Source: Leptodactylus fallax (Eukaryota > Chordata > Amphibia > Anura > Leptodactylidae). Taken from it: 64,000 bases of DNA. Below are positions 10,470 through 20,476 of the stretch, piece after piece (the stretch's first letter is position 1; each line of letters begins with the position of its first letter). The notes beneath the pieces are model-generated. The model saw nothing but the letters and a program-made list of their open reading frames with translations. It had not been told where the DNA came from and ran no database searches. The stretch spans positions 2,232,501-2,296,500 of the forward strand of contig CAMRHE010000169.1 in assembly GCA_947044405.1 (NCBI GenBank), written 5' to 3'. A program made the translations under genes and the position numbers.

Positions 10470-11412
10470 TGTGAAAGATCCTCAGTGCGCCAACACCGCT
10501 GTGGCCCCACCTAAGTCTTCTTTCATATAAAAACCACACTCACCGCCAGTGAATGTCGGGTTCACCAGATAAATACAAGACAAGCTTTCTAAATTTTAGA
10601 TATTTATTAACCCCTAAATGGGTCGGTATTAACATCTAACATATACAGTTCAGAACAGATATGCAGATATATGCAAGCATTAGCAGTTACTAGTTACAAG
10701 ATACAGTACAAATAAAATAAAAGGGATAAAGGTGAAATGATTACTTTACCACACATGTCCTTGATGTGGTTCTGTAGTCCAACACTCACACATGCTCTGT
10801 CATGTGTGAATAACCAGTGGAGGCTGTTTAGCATGTGGCATTAATACAATAATCCAGCCTGCATGCTCTCATCACAGTCTCTCAGCATTAGTCCAGTAGT
10901 CTCATCACAAAAATCTCCTCATGGTGTTCTCTTGTAGTCCCAACAGAATCTCCTCGTGGTCTGTCTGTAGCAACTCTCTGTAATCTGTGATGGTCTCAGC
11001 CCAATCTCCATAGCATAATCTCCTCCCACAGGCCTCTTACCTCATCTTTTATACCCTTTATGCCACCTCCCAGAATGAGGTCATCGGCAGCAGCAAGTCT
11101 GATTGAATAATGCAGTCAAGTCCAGATTCTTTGTATATGGCTGATCCAAGTGAAAGGATACAATGTTATCAGCCATATCTGATCTCCCTGCACAATGCAT
11201 GTTTCTTTGATCAATCAGAGCTGTGTATGCATACAATGGAGCCCTGCTGGGATTGATATAAAGCCCTATTGTTACAAGGTTACCCTACTGATAACATACA
11301 ACTAGGCTTATAGCTGCGCACATTATAAGTTAATGGAACTAGAGAGAAATACGCTACCCAGAGACCAAAATACAGCTCTGAATTATAGCCATATTTAAGC
11401 AGAATCATCACA
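10470..11412 (-). repeat. 5' LTR
   Basis: Same length as the 3' LTR with 13 visible differences and the same termini. Minus-strand transcription would start downstream of the TATA box at 11046-11054. The AATAAA equivalent is at 10603-10608. Confidence 0.93.
11046..11054 (-). promoter_or_regulatory. TATA box of the 5' LTR
   Basis: GTATAAAAG on the minus strand, in the U3 part of the 5' LTR. The same motif is preserved in the 3' LTR at 7658-7666. It is the likely core promoter of the retrotransposon. Confidence 0.6.
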
Positions 11413-11417
11413 GTGAT

Positions 11418-11950
11418 GACATCCATATTCCCTAATAAAGCATATGAATAGATGTTGTCTTCATGAAACAAGCACTTCAGTCATACTCACCAACGCTCCC
11501 AAGAGGACGGGAGGCTCCAATCGAGAGGTGTGACTTCCCCACACTCGAAAGAATGCACAAATCTCCTGGGCCCAACAGAGTGTTCCTGGACTCTCTGTCA
11601 TTAAACATGTGACACAGACACAAAGAGTTGTGGCCAGTACAGTAATGGTGCATGTCACAAAAGGGGCATGGCATGCACAAAAAGAGGATGTGCCACTCCC
11701 CCTAAGTTCTCCCAGATGAAAAAGCTCAAGTATGTTTTTAATGGACTGCACTATCAGAAAATATATACAATATCAGAAAATATTGCAGTCCTCCATAATG
11801 AAATATCAAATATCAACTTTGAGTAAATCAATGGAAAGGCGTGTTTTTACACATTTGTTAATTTCTCCAATACATAAATTAGTGGACTTTACTGAGACTT
11901 TTTGCACTGCATCTGATTTTATCTAATGAGATTCAAATTTTTTTGCTGGC
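11418..11950. other. No feature seen
   Basis: Flank of the LTR retrotransposon. Its overlapping short frames have no recognisable domain. Confidence 0.5.
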
Positions 11951-11953
11951 TAA

Positions 11954-12366
11954 GGGTGGGTTCACACTTGCCCCGGAGTCCGCTGTGAATCCGCCTGAAA
12001 ATCTCGGGAAACTGTATAGGGACTGGATAGCGACAGGTTAGCGACTCATTGCTTAAAAACCCATTTATTTGAATGGGTTTTTAAAGCAATGCGCGGGTGT
12101 GCGCTTACACCCTCTGCGCCGTGAATCCAGTTTTTTCGCTGGAAACAAAGTTGGACATGCAGGACTTTGTTACCAGCGAAAAAAACTGGATTCACGGCGC
12201 AGATGGTGTAAGCACACACCCGCGCATTGCTTTAAAAATCCATTCAAATGCATGGGTTCTTAAGCAATGCGTCGCTAACCTGTCGCTATCCAGTGCCTAT
12301 CCAGTTTCCCGAGATTTTCAGTCGGACTGGTGGCGGACAGACTCCGGCGCAAGTGTGAATCCACCC
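11954..12366. repeat. Complete foldback MITE, PIF/Harbinger-like
   Basis: Almost the whole 413 bp is one palindrome. GGGTGGGTTCACACTTGC at the left mirrors GCAAGTGTGAATCCACCC at the right. CAATGCGCGGGTGTGCGCTT mirrors AAGCACACACCCGCGCATTG, and the pairing continues to a short centre near 12160. It is flanked by TAA on both sides (11951-11953 and 12367-12369), the TWA target used by PIF/Harbinger. Two short plus-strand frames crossing it are artefacts. Confidence 0.9.
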
Positions 12367-12369
12367 TAA

Positions 12370-12807
12370 GATGAAAATTGAAATAGCGCAATCCCCCCTG
12401 AAGTTAGAAAATTAGGCTTCACTACCACTGCGCAGAGGGACCACTCAGCAAAAGTTCACACTAGCATTCGAGCCTCTCTGTCCCAGATTCCACTTAAAAT
12501 CGTTGGAGAGAAAAGTCCTGCAAGGGCGGAAACCTGGCAGACCCCATTATACAGATGCAGTGCATACTGAGTTGTATGTTACAAGCCATAAAGTGCTACA
12601 AACCAAACCGCATTTGTGGTACACATTTTAACTGCACTACTTTAATGGAACATGTGACTGCAAAAATAAAAACCCTTAACAATTCAATGAAGAACAAACC
12701 AAAAATGTGGGGCAGATTTATTATTGTTCTGCACTTCTGTTGGGTAAAACTATTTTTCTGCTGCATTTTGAAATGCATGTAAAAAAACACAATACGCACC
12801 ATGCTTC
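12370..12807. other. No gene; short MITE scrap
   Basis: A scrap at about 12450-12550 (GTTCACACTAGCATTCGAG) resembles one end of another MITE family. Nothing else is recognised. Confidence 0.5.
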
Positions 12808-13640
12808 TTTTAATAGTATTTTTATCAAAGATTTATATAGCAAAAATACAAACAATAAGTCAAAGCAGGATAGAGAGTAAAAAAAAGCAGGCACTAGCAC
12901 AATGTTACAAATCACGATCGGCCACAAAGGCAGCCAGTATCACCAAACAATAATCACGAACAATAAATAGCCCATAAATGAGGAATACCAAGCTTCGAAC
13001 AGGACACTAGATAAGACAAGACACAAAGAGGATGGGGATGAGCGATAAGCCACATACATGAGTGGACATGCAAGGGGTTATATTAAAGGCCATGGAAGAT
13101 ACAAAATGTATCCCAAGGTGCCCAAAGTGCCTGGAACATCTCCTACTCATTATTTAGGAGAACAGATAGTTCTGAGATTCCTGAAACAGTTCTAAAAGAG
13201 ATGGAGTGGAGGTCTGTCTCCAGTCCTTAGCAATTAGGCACCTGACCGACGTCAGGATTTATAGAAGGAACTGAAGAGACCCTCTTGCCCAATCGAGTAG
13301 GTGAATCCTGCTCAATAAGATGTGATGCCTGGGGACCAGATGGGCTGAATCAGGTAACAAGATCAAAATAGGTGGAGCAAGGTGACCAAGCGGCACCAAA
13401 CCCCCAGTAGTGATTCGGCACCAGGGTTTTGAAGGTGTAAAGCAAGGCTGGAGTGTGATACCAACGTATTAAAAGTTTGTACTGGTTTTTCCTACATGTT
13501 GTGCATGTCAAGGTCTTCGCAGCCTGTTGGCAAATCAATAGACAGGATGCATCCAACAGAGTTTCACCCAAATACCCATCTGATTTGTTCACGTACCCAT
13601 AGCTATCCTGTGCAGATGGTTTTCAGCTGACTTCACCTAA
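12808..13640 (-). pseudogene. 5'-truncated L1-type LINE: ORF2 C-terminus and 3' UTR
   Basis: On the minus strand a frame at 13350-13592 contains NQYKLLIRWYHTPALLY, the conserved stretch near the C-terminus of L1/Tx1-type ORF2 proteins. Further on, in another frame (about 13190-13230), IAKDWRQTSTPSLLELFQ matches the usual tail of the same protein. The frames are broken by indels. About 350 bp of AT-rich 3' UTR follows, ending at the T-rich plus-strand border near 12810. No reverse transcriptase core remains, as expected of a 5'-truncated insertion. Confidence 0.65.
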
Positions 13641-14146
13641 ATCCCCAATAACAGACTTTTCATTTCACCCTATGAATCTGGCTCACAAAAATGGTCTCAG
13701 GCCCTTGGTTCCATGGTCTGTTTTGCTATGCAGAACACAATCTGTTATGCCCTTTAGGGACCTTCACATTCAGTTTATCTTACCCCCACAGAGTGAATTC
13801 CAATACTTGCAGATTTATCACTTGGCCACCACTATTTTTCATGGCACTATAGTGTCCACCGCCACACTTTTTAAGTGCCTCTATAAACTTGAGTCCTCCA
13901 CCACTAGCTTTATTTTCAATCCATGTTTTTAACATACATTTTTGGAGGATTTTTTTTAGTTAATTTCAATTTGTGTTTCTAAAATTCAACATCAGAAGCC
14001 AATGGTGAGAACACCATCCAACACCATGATAAAAATCCCACAGACCCAAAAACGCTACAAAATTTCCAGGTGTGTATATAAACTTTTCAAAACTTTGTAA
14101 GAGACCTTCAAGTAGCATCTAGCTGAAGTGTTGTGGCAACTACAAT
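13641..14146. other. No feature seen
   Basis: Unassigned sequence between the LINE fragment and the AAT microsatellite. The 86-residue frame at 13672 has no recognisable domain. Confidence 0.5.
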
Positions 14147-14192
14147 GATGATAATAATAATGATAATAATAATAATAATAATAATAATAAAA
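14147..14192. repeat. (AAT)n microsatellite
   Basis: About 15 ATA/GAT triplets in a row, with two GAT interruptions near the start. Confidence 0.9.
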
Positions 14193-14416
14193 TAAAATGC
14201 TGTGAGATGATCTATCAAAAATGTTGCATTTCTGCAGAGTGGGTCTTTAGCCTAAAAGGGGTTTTCCAGGATTAAATTATCTATGCTATCAGTGGCGTAA
14301 CTAGGAATGGCTGAGCCCCAAGACGAACATTTGACATGGGCCACCCCCCGAACCGCTGCCCCCAACCGCCCACCCGGACCGCCCCCTCCAACCCCCCCCC
14401 CCCCCCAAAAAAAAAT

Positions 14417-14886
14417 GCATTCCTGCACACACTATTATGCACCATAGTGGTCCCTGCACACAGTATTATGCCCCATAGTGACCCCTGCACACAGTATTAT
14501 GCCGCATAGTGGCCCCTACACACAGTATTATTCCCCATAGTGGCCCCTGCACACAGTATTATTCCCCATAGTGGGCCCTGCACACAGTATCATGTCCCAT
14601 AGTGGCCCCTGCACACAGCATTATTCCCCATAGTGGTCCCTGCACACAGTATTATGCAGCATAGTGGCCCCTGCACACAGTATTATGCCGCATAGTGGCC
14701 CCTGCACACAGTATTATGCCCCATAGTGGCCCCTGCACACAGTATTATTCCTCATAGTGGCCCCTGCACACAGTATTATTCCCCATAGTGGCCCCTGCAC
14801 ACAGTATAATGCATCATAGTGGCCCCTGCACACAGTATTATTCCCCATAGTGGTCCCTGCACACAGTATTATGTCCCATTGTGGAC
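14417..14886. repeat. 31-bp minisatellite, about 15 units, opposite orientation
   Basis: Units of CACACAGTATTATGCCCCAT followed by AGTGGCCCCTG, the reverse complement of the 4036-4890 monomer. Units are more homogeneous than in the first array. Minus-strand frames of 61-69 residues here are artefacts of the tandem repeat. Confidence 0.95.
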
Positions 14887-14895
14887 CACCCATGA

Positions 14896-15215
14896 ACAAT
14901 TATTATACTCTGGAGTCTTTTCAGACCCCAGAGTATAATGATTGGAGACCCAGGGGAGGATAGAAACATAAAATAACAATGTTACTTACCTGTTCCTCTC
15001 TCCAGTCCACTCCCTGCTACTTCGGCCTTCTTCAATGTTGGACCAGGCCGGCGTCACGTGATGCGGGCCGGCGTGGCGACGCAAAATGACGTCGGCTGAC
15101 GTCTGGGACGTCACCAAACAGGCCCGAAGCCTGGAGAAACGTAGGAGAGGTAAGTACATTCTTTTTTATGTTCCCTCACCCCCCTCCGGGGTCTGAAAGA
15201 CCCCGGAGTATAATG
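14896..15215. repeat. CpG-rich foldback unit, copy 2
   Basis: Left part ATTATACTCTGGAGTC and GAGACCCAGGGGAGGATAGA; right part CCGGGGTCTGAAAGACCCCG then GAGTATAATGAT. It contains CACGTGA, TGACGTC and outward splice-donor-like GAGAGGTAAGTAC. It aligns with 3720-4035. Confidence 0.75.
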
Positions 15216-15390
15216 ATAGAAGTGATTGTGGGGTCGGCCCGCGGCCCCCCCACCACACCCCCCCGCCACAGCCGCCCCCCCGCAGATCGGAAGCGCAGGC
15301 GGCCCTGAGCAGGACCTCGGGGAACGGAAGATATAGGGCCCGTTACCGCTGGGGTTACTATAGCAGGTAATGACCTATTTAGTCGTTTGC

Positions 15391-16412
15391 AGCTAAGTCC
15401 CATTCAACCAAATGAGGCTGATCTGCAATACGAAGGACAGTTGCTATACAAGAGGGCACAGGGGTGTGCTTGGTAAGTAGTGAAGAGGCTGCAGTGCTAG
15501 TCCAAATACTATGACCTCTTCAAACAGCTGAATAATAGATCACCAATATCAGAGACCCAGAAGGCCCCTTTAAGGCTCCTATACTAAAAATACATAATAG
15601 TTGCATTTAAATGTGGTACTGCACAGTAGTTTCAATGGTAATAATTGTAGGAATATTTTCCTTGAGCTGTTTCTTTGGAAAAAAAAACAACTCACTAGTA
15701 TAAAAGCAAATAATGTGCAGTAATGATGTAGATAAAACTATAAGAACTGCCGCATCCACTCTCAATAAAAATTAAATTATAAATATCAAGTACATACAGT
15801 ATAAAGGTAGGTGACTGAAACAATACTCAAGTTTAGAATACAGCTATAAGAGAAGTCAATACTGCTACATTTTTTGGTGGTGGAGTCTTATCACATATCT
15901 AGAACTCCCAGTAGCAACATAGAAAGTGGTTTTGGCAACCAGGAGCTCATGCTGTAACTGGATTCCTTGTCCAAGATACCATCATAACACAGTTCACATA
16001 TGTGACCTTTTACAGGCAGTCAGTCTCAGGGATTTCGAAGTCCTGTAGACTGAATATAAAACAACTTTCCTCCTGTGAGAATATAGGCCAGATCAAGCAC
16101 TTTTAGAAAATGCTGAAACTGGAGCCTAAAACATCAAATGTTTTACAACTGAACAGGTTTACCTGCCAACATTTTAGTCTGGACAACTTCATTTAGGAAT
16201 TAAAGGTAAACAGATGGGGTCTAGATGATATGGATTCTGTTCCCTGATGTGATTTAATTTATATAAACCAAAATCCTTATGTGTTTTCTTTTTCTCACTA
16301 TGGCCATGTTTAAAAGTGACCCATTTTTTGTATCTTTTTGGGGCAGATTCCATACTAAAAATACTAGAAAAAGTTAATTCTCATGCTACAAAATAAATAC
16401 AAAATAAAAGAC
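15391..16412. other. No gene seen
   Basis: A stretch to about 15580 resembles a common palindrome-derived repeat (TTGCTATACAAGAGGGCACA, CCCCTTTAAGG). The remainder is unassigned AT-rich DNA. Confidence 0.45.
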
Positions 16413-16845
16413 CTGATATACTTAACAATAGGATCTGTGTCACGTATATCCTGAATATGACTTACATAGACTGCTATACCATATGCTTCTGTGTAAAAAT
16501 CACACTTTGGCACAATTTGTGAGAAAATCAGGACATGGTATGCTGGATTAGAGAAATTGTGGCTCCTGAAGTGGCTAAAGGACTAGTCTTTCATACAGAG
16601 CTATAATTAATCATACGCAATACCTACATATAGCTATTGATGCCATTTCTGTAGAAGTAACCTTGATATACTGTCCTCCTAAAATGCACATTTCAATATA
16701 TTTTATAGTAAAGCAATTGTATACTAAGCAGACACTATAAACATAAAAAACTAAAAATGTAGTTTTTTATGTTTATAGTGTCTGCTTAGTATACAATTGC
16801 TTCACTATAAAATATATTGAAATGTGCATTTCAGGAGGACAGATT
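16413..16845. repeat. Duplicated segment, copy A, ending in an 85-bp-arm palindrome
   Basis: From GACCTGATATACTTAACA to about 16755 this segment recurs, diverged, at 17986-18072 plus 19685-19812 plus 24961-25070. From 16673 to 16755, GTCCTCCTAAAATGCACATT...AAAACT is followed after a few bases by its reverse complement (16761-16842), with only a couple of mismatches. The palindrome has no internal gene. Confidence 0.75.
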
Positions 16846-17985
16846 ATATACTGATGGCCTATCCTTTATATAGATCTTCAGTATGAAAACTTCATTTGGG
16901 GCTTTCGGAGTCATGGCCAGGAGGGCTGCAGTATCTTGCATTAAGAGAATAAAGTTGGCCAAACACATTAGCTGTATGTCAGACAAAGCCACAGATTTTG
17001 GCAGAACTGGCCAACTATGTAATGTGTATCGCCTAAAGAGAGATACAGTAACTACATGATAATTTTTTTTTCTTATATATGGGGGGATTCAAGCAAAATA
17101 ACTGTTGGCCAAGGGAGTTTTCAGCCGCCAACTATCTAATGTAAAGCCGTCTTAACAGCCTAGATTGCACAAACATTAGTAAACAGTAAACGTCATGAAT
17201 TCTGTATCTGTGAAAAGTAAGCCTATTAATCAACACACATGCACATAAAAATGTTTACAATGAACTAGAAATAAATGTTATTGCTACATATCAATGTGGA
17301 GAGACACAATCCTGTCACTTTCCTTCCTCCGACTGACCTACGGAATCTATGTTCCTGTGCTACAGACTATGTCGCAGTTCCTGCTCATGTCTCTTCTACT
17401 CATATTTAAACTATTGTATGGCAAGACTATTACATCAGGGGTGGGTAATGGTTAATATGAAATGCCATACTATTATGGCAGAACCTGAGCTGGCACCATC
17501 ATAAGTGAATGTAATAGTAAATAAAAAACGATGATGAATTTATTGTCGTTATGTTTTACTTCTCTATTCACATTTAAGTTATCGTAAAAAACTAAAAAGC
17601 ATCAAGAAACTTTTATTTTACTGGTTTTAAAATTTGCTAACAATATTTCTAAGGTCTTGTGTTATCAAAGCAACTACTGTATGTTCTATCATATGCAGAG
17701 CTCCAATGTGTGGTTGGTGTGCTGCTATAAAAGAAATGTCCTGACTGAATAGCTATTATTACCTTCCTTCATCTAGCAAACTCAGATTCTATACAATGCC
17801 TCAAATTACCATCACTGATCGCAATAAAATGATAAATCTAACACTAAGGAGACCTGCCAAAAGCACGTTCCATAGTGACTCCATTGTACTTTCATGTCAT
17901 TTGCAGTGTGTTATACTAATACTATACTAATATTCTAACACTACCCAACAATAGCAATACAGTTCAATATTAATGTGATTCATGT
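16846..17985. other. No gene; one MITE-like stretch
   Basis: About 16950-17155 has the wording of a palindromic MITE (GGCCAAACACATTAGCTG... TTGGCCAAGG...CAACTATCTAATGTAAAGCC). The rest is unassigned AT-rich sequence. Confidence 0.45.
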
Positions 17986-18072
17986 AAATAAGACCTGATA
18001 TAATTGACAATAGGATCTGTGTCACGTATATACTGAATATGACTTACATAGACTACTATGGACCATAATAGA
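17986..18072. repeat. Duplicated segment, copy B, left part
   Basis: GACCTGATATAATTGACAAT onward matches 16416 onward. The match is cut by the Tc1 element T1 and resumes at 19685 (CCATATGCTTCTGT). Confidence 0.7.
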
Positions 18073-19682
18073 CAGTGCCTTACGAAAGTATTCAGCCCCC
18101 TTGAACTTTTCAACTTTTTGCCACATTTCCAAAAATTTTAATTTTTTGGTGAAGAATCAACAAGTGGGGCACAATTGTGAAGTGGAATAAAATTTATTGG
18201 GTATTTTAAAATTTTGTAGAAAATAAAAAACTGAAAAGTGGGGCGTGCAATATTATTCGGCCCCCTTAAGTTAATACTTTGTAGCGCCACCTTTTGCTGC
18301 GATTACAGCTGCAAGTCGCTTGGGGTATGTCTCTATCAGTTTTGCACATCGAGAGACTGAAATTCTTTCCCATTCTTTCTTGGAAAACAGCTCGAGCTCA
18401 GTGAGGTTGGATGGAGAGCGTTTGTGAACAGCAGTTTTCAGCTCTTTCCACAGATTCTCGATTGGATTCAGGTCTGGACTTTGACTTGGCCATTCTGACA
18501 CCTGGATACGTTTATTTGTGAACCATTCCATTGTAGATTTTGCTTTATGTTTGGGATCATTGTCTTGTTGGAAGATAAATCTCCGTCTCAGTCTCAGGTC
18601 TTTTGCAGACTCCAACAGGTTTTCTTCCAGAATGGTCCTGTATTTGGCTCCATCCATCTTCCCATCAATTTTAACCATCTTACCTGTCCCTTCTGAAGAA
18701 AAGTAGGCCCAAACCATGATGCTGCCACCACCATGTTTGACAGTGGGGATGGTGTGTTCAGGGTGATGAGCTGTGTTGCTTTTACACCAAACATATCGTT
18801 TTGCATTGTGGCCAAAAAGTTGGATTTTGGTTTCATCTGACCAGAGCACCTTCTTCCACATGTTTGGTGTGTCTCCCAGGTGACTTGTGGCAAACTTTAA
18901 ACGAGACTTTTTATGGATATCTTTGAGAAATGGCTTTCTTCTTTCCACTCTTCCATAAAGGCCAGATTTGTGCAGTGTACGACTGATTGTTGTCCTATGG
19001 ACAGACTCTCCCACCTCAGCTGTAGATCTCTGCAGTTCATGCAGAGTGATCATGGGCCTCTTGGCTGCATCTCTGATCAGTCTTCTCCTTGTTTGAGATG
19101 AAAGTTTAGAGGGACAGCCGGGTCTTGGTAGATTTGCAGTGGTCTGATATTCCTTCCATTTCAATATGATCGCTTGAACAGTGCTCCTTGGGATGTTTAA
19201 AGTTTGGGAAATCTTTTTGTATCCAAATCTGGCTTTAAACTTCTCCACAACAGTATCACGGACCTGCCTGGTGTGTTCCTTGGTCTTCATGATGCTCTCT
19301 GCGCTTTAAACAGAACCCTGAGACTATCACAGAACAGGTGCATTTATACAGAGACTTAATTACACAAAGGTGGATTATATTTATCATCATCTGTCATTTA
19401 GGACAACATTGGATCATTCAGAGATCCTCACTGAACTTCTGGAGTGAGTTTGCTGCACTGAAAGTAAAGGGGCCGAATAATATTGCACTCCCCACTTTTC
19501 AGTTTTTTATTTTTTACAAAAGTTTAAAATAACCAATAAATTTTGTTCCACTTCACAAATGTGTCCCACTTGTGGGTGATTCTTCACCAAAAAATTTACA
19601 TTTTATAACTTTATGTTTGAAGCCTGAAATGTGGCAAAAGGTTGAAAAGTTCAAGGGGGCCGAATACATTCGCAAGGCACTG
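18073..19682 (-). mobile_element. T1: Tc1 element with intact transposase
   Basis: The termini CAGTGCCTTACGAAAGTATT and, at the right, ATTCGCAAGGCACTG are inverted repeats, followed on the right by TA (19683-19684). The left flank reads TAGA rather than a clean TA. The inverted repeats run inward about 200 bp with imperfect matches, the long-IR layout of many vertebrate Tc1 elements. Length is 1610 bp. The same family lies at 63306-64000 on the other strand. Confidence 0.9.
18271..19290 (-). CDS. Tc1-family DD34E transposase, uninterrupted
   Basis: 339 residues, the normal length of a vertebrate Tc1 transposase. The ATG at 19290 gives MKTKEHTRQV, shared with the 63695 copy. Order: an N-terminal paired-like domain with two helix-turn-helix units (about 5-115; KKISQTLNIPRSTVQ and similar), a GRPR-type linker that reads PRPGCPSK here (Arg to Cys at about 59), then the DDE catalytic core. 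Catalytic residues seen are D152 (LWSDETK), D243 (FQQDNDPKH) and E278 (SPDLNPIENLW), with 34 residues between the last two. It would cut and paste the T1 element at TA sites. Whether it is active cannot be told from sequence. The linker change could weaken DNA binding. Confidence 0.9.
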   Translation of the reverse strand: MKTKEHTRQVRDTVVEKFKARFGYKKISQTLNIPRSTVQAIILKWKEYQTTANLPRPGCPSKLSSQTRRRLIRDAAKRPMITLHELQRSTAEVGESVHRTTISRTLHKSGLYGRVERRKPFLKDIHKKSRLKFATSHLGDTPNMWKKVLWSDETKIQLFGHNAKRYVWCKSNTAHHPEHTIPTVKHGGGSIMVWAYFSSEGTGKMVKIDGKMDGAKYRTILEENLLESAKDLRLRRRFIFQQDNDPKHKAKSTMEWFTNKRIQVSEWPSQSPDLNPIENLWKELKTAVHKRSPSNLTELELFSKKEWERISVSRCAKLIETYPKRLAAVIAAKGGATKY

Positions 19683-19684
19683 TA

Positions 19685-19812
19685 CAACCATATGCTTCTG
19701 TTTAAAAATCAAACTTTGGCACAATTCGTGAGAAAATCAGGACATGGTCCATAGTATGCTGGATTAGAGAAATTGTGGCTCCTGAAGTGGCTAAAGGACT
19801 AGTCTTTCATAC
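19685..19812. repeat. Duplicated segment, copy B, middle part
   Basis: CCATATGCTTCTGTTTAAAA through GACTAGTCTTTCATACAG matches 16480-16605 in copy A. The match ends where PLE sequence begins. Confidence 0.7.
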
Positions 19813-19823
19813 AGACTGACTGA

Positions 19824-20066
19824 TTGAATAAACACCGATCAAATGTTCATAATGGTTTCTTGAAACATAGTGTCTCCCACCATGCCACTTTGAAACATAA
19901 TAATAATTTTGAGGGCTTCTCAGTAATATCTATTGATCATATATCTGTTGATAGACCCGATCGGTTTAATACCCTGAAGCGGAGAGAAATGTATTGGATA
20001 TATAAATTAAACACATTAGCTCCAGAAGGATTGAATGAAGCTTTAGAAGATGTTACTTGTTGCTAA
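19824..20066 (+). pseudogene. PLE GIY-YIG endonuclease domain, C-terminal fragment
   Basis: About 80 residues, containing HRSNVHNGFLKHSVSHHATL and then RREMYWIYKLNTLAPEGLNE. The second string is the very conserved end of Penelope-like element proteins, whose GIY-YIG nuclease nicks the target to prime reverse transcription. The reverse transcriptase and the start of the nuclease domain are missing because of 5' truncation, so the fragment cannot be functional alone. Confidence 0.8.
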
Positions 20067-20476
20067 CACCCTTTTAGCCAACTCAATGAGGGCTGTATAT
20101 TTGTAATTTTTTATTTCACATAAAATAACAGGATTTTTTTACTATGTTTTTTATTATTCATTATATCCATAATCCATTTTATCACACCTTTTTATCCTAA
20201 CATCTTATTACAATTATAATTATATTATATTATCATCACATTTGCATTTATATTATTTATTCAATATTATATATATTATTGTGTCTTTCTATCATGAGTT
20301 TTGTGGGGTTTTTTTGTATTTTTTTTGCTATCTTGTTAATTTCATTATTATTTTTACAATGACATTGTTAGATTTTTCATTTTCTTCTCTTTTTGTATTG
20401 TATTAACATATCTAAGGTGTTTTTGCCAACTATTATTATTGCCCATGTCAATTCATGTTATGTTATCTTATTAATA

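Larger units (their letters stand above)
7082..11412 (-). mobile_element. Complete non-autonomous LTR retrotransposon, 4.3 kb
   Basis: Two LTRs of exactly 943 bp (7082-8024 and 10470-11412) enclose 2.4 kb of internal DNA. The whole is flanked by the 5-bp duplication GTGAT (7077-7081 and 11413-11417). Read on the minus strand it runs 5' LTR, primer-binding site, gag/protease-like frame, polypurine tract, 3' LTR. I find no reverse transcriptase, RNase H or integrase, so it would need proteins from an autonomous relative. The LTRs differ at 13 positions by eye (about 1.4%, 11 of them transitions), pointing to a fairly recent insertion. Zinc-knuckle and protease remnants suggest Ty3/Gypsy, which is an inference. 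Confidence 0.93.
14290..15390. mobile_element. hAT-terminated composite, inverted relative of the 3234-6371 element
   Basis: Begins with CAGTGGCGTAACTAGGA, a hAT-type terminus. It then carries the 31-bp minisatellite, the CpG-rich foldback unit and the CCCGTTACC...GGTAATGACC segment in the reverse order and orientation of the first composite. I cannot find the other terminus or a target duplication, so the right boundary is approximate and the element may be truncated. Confidence 0.5.

Noticed and set aside
14281..15390. Complete hAT element with 8-bp duplication, as at 3234-6371
   Set aside because: Only the left terminus is visible. The preceding 8 bases (TATGCTAT) are not found again after any matching right end, so it was annotated as a composite of uncertain extent.
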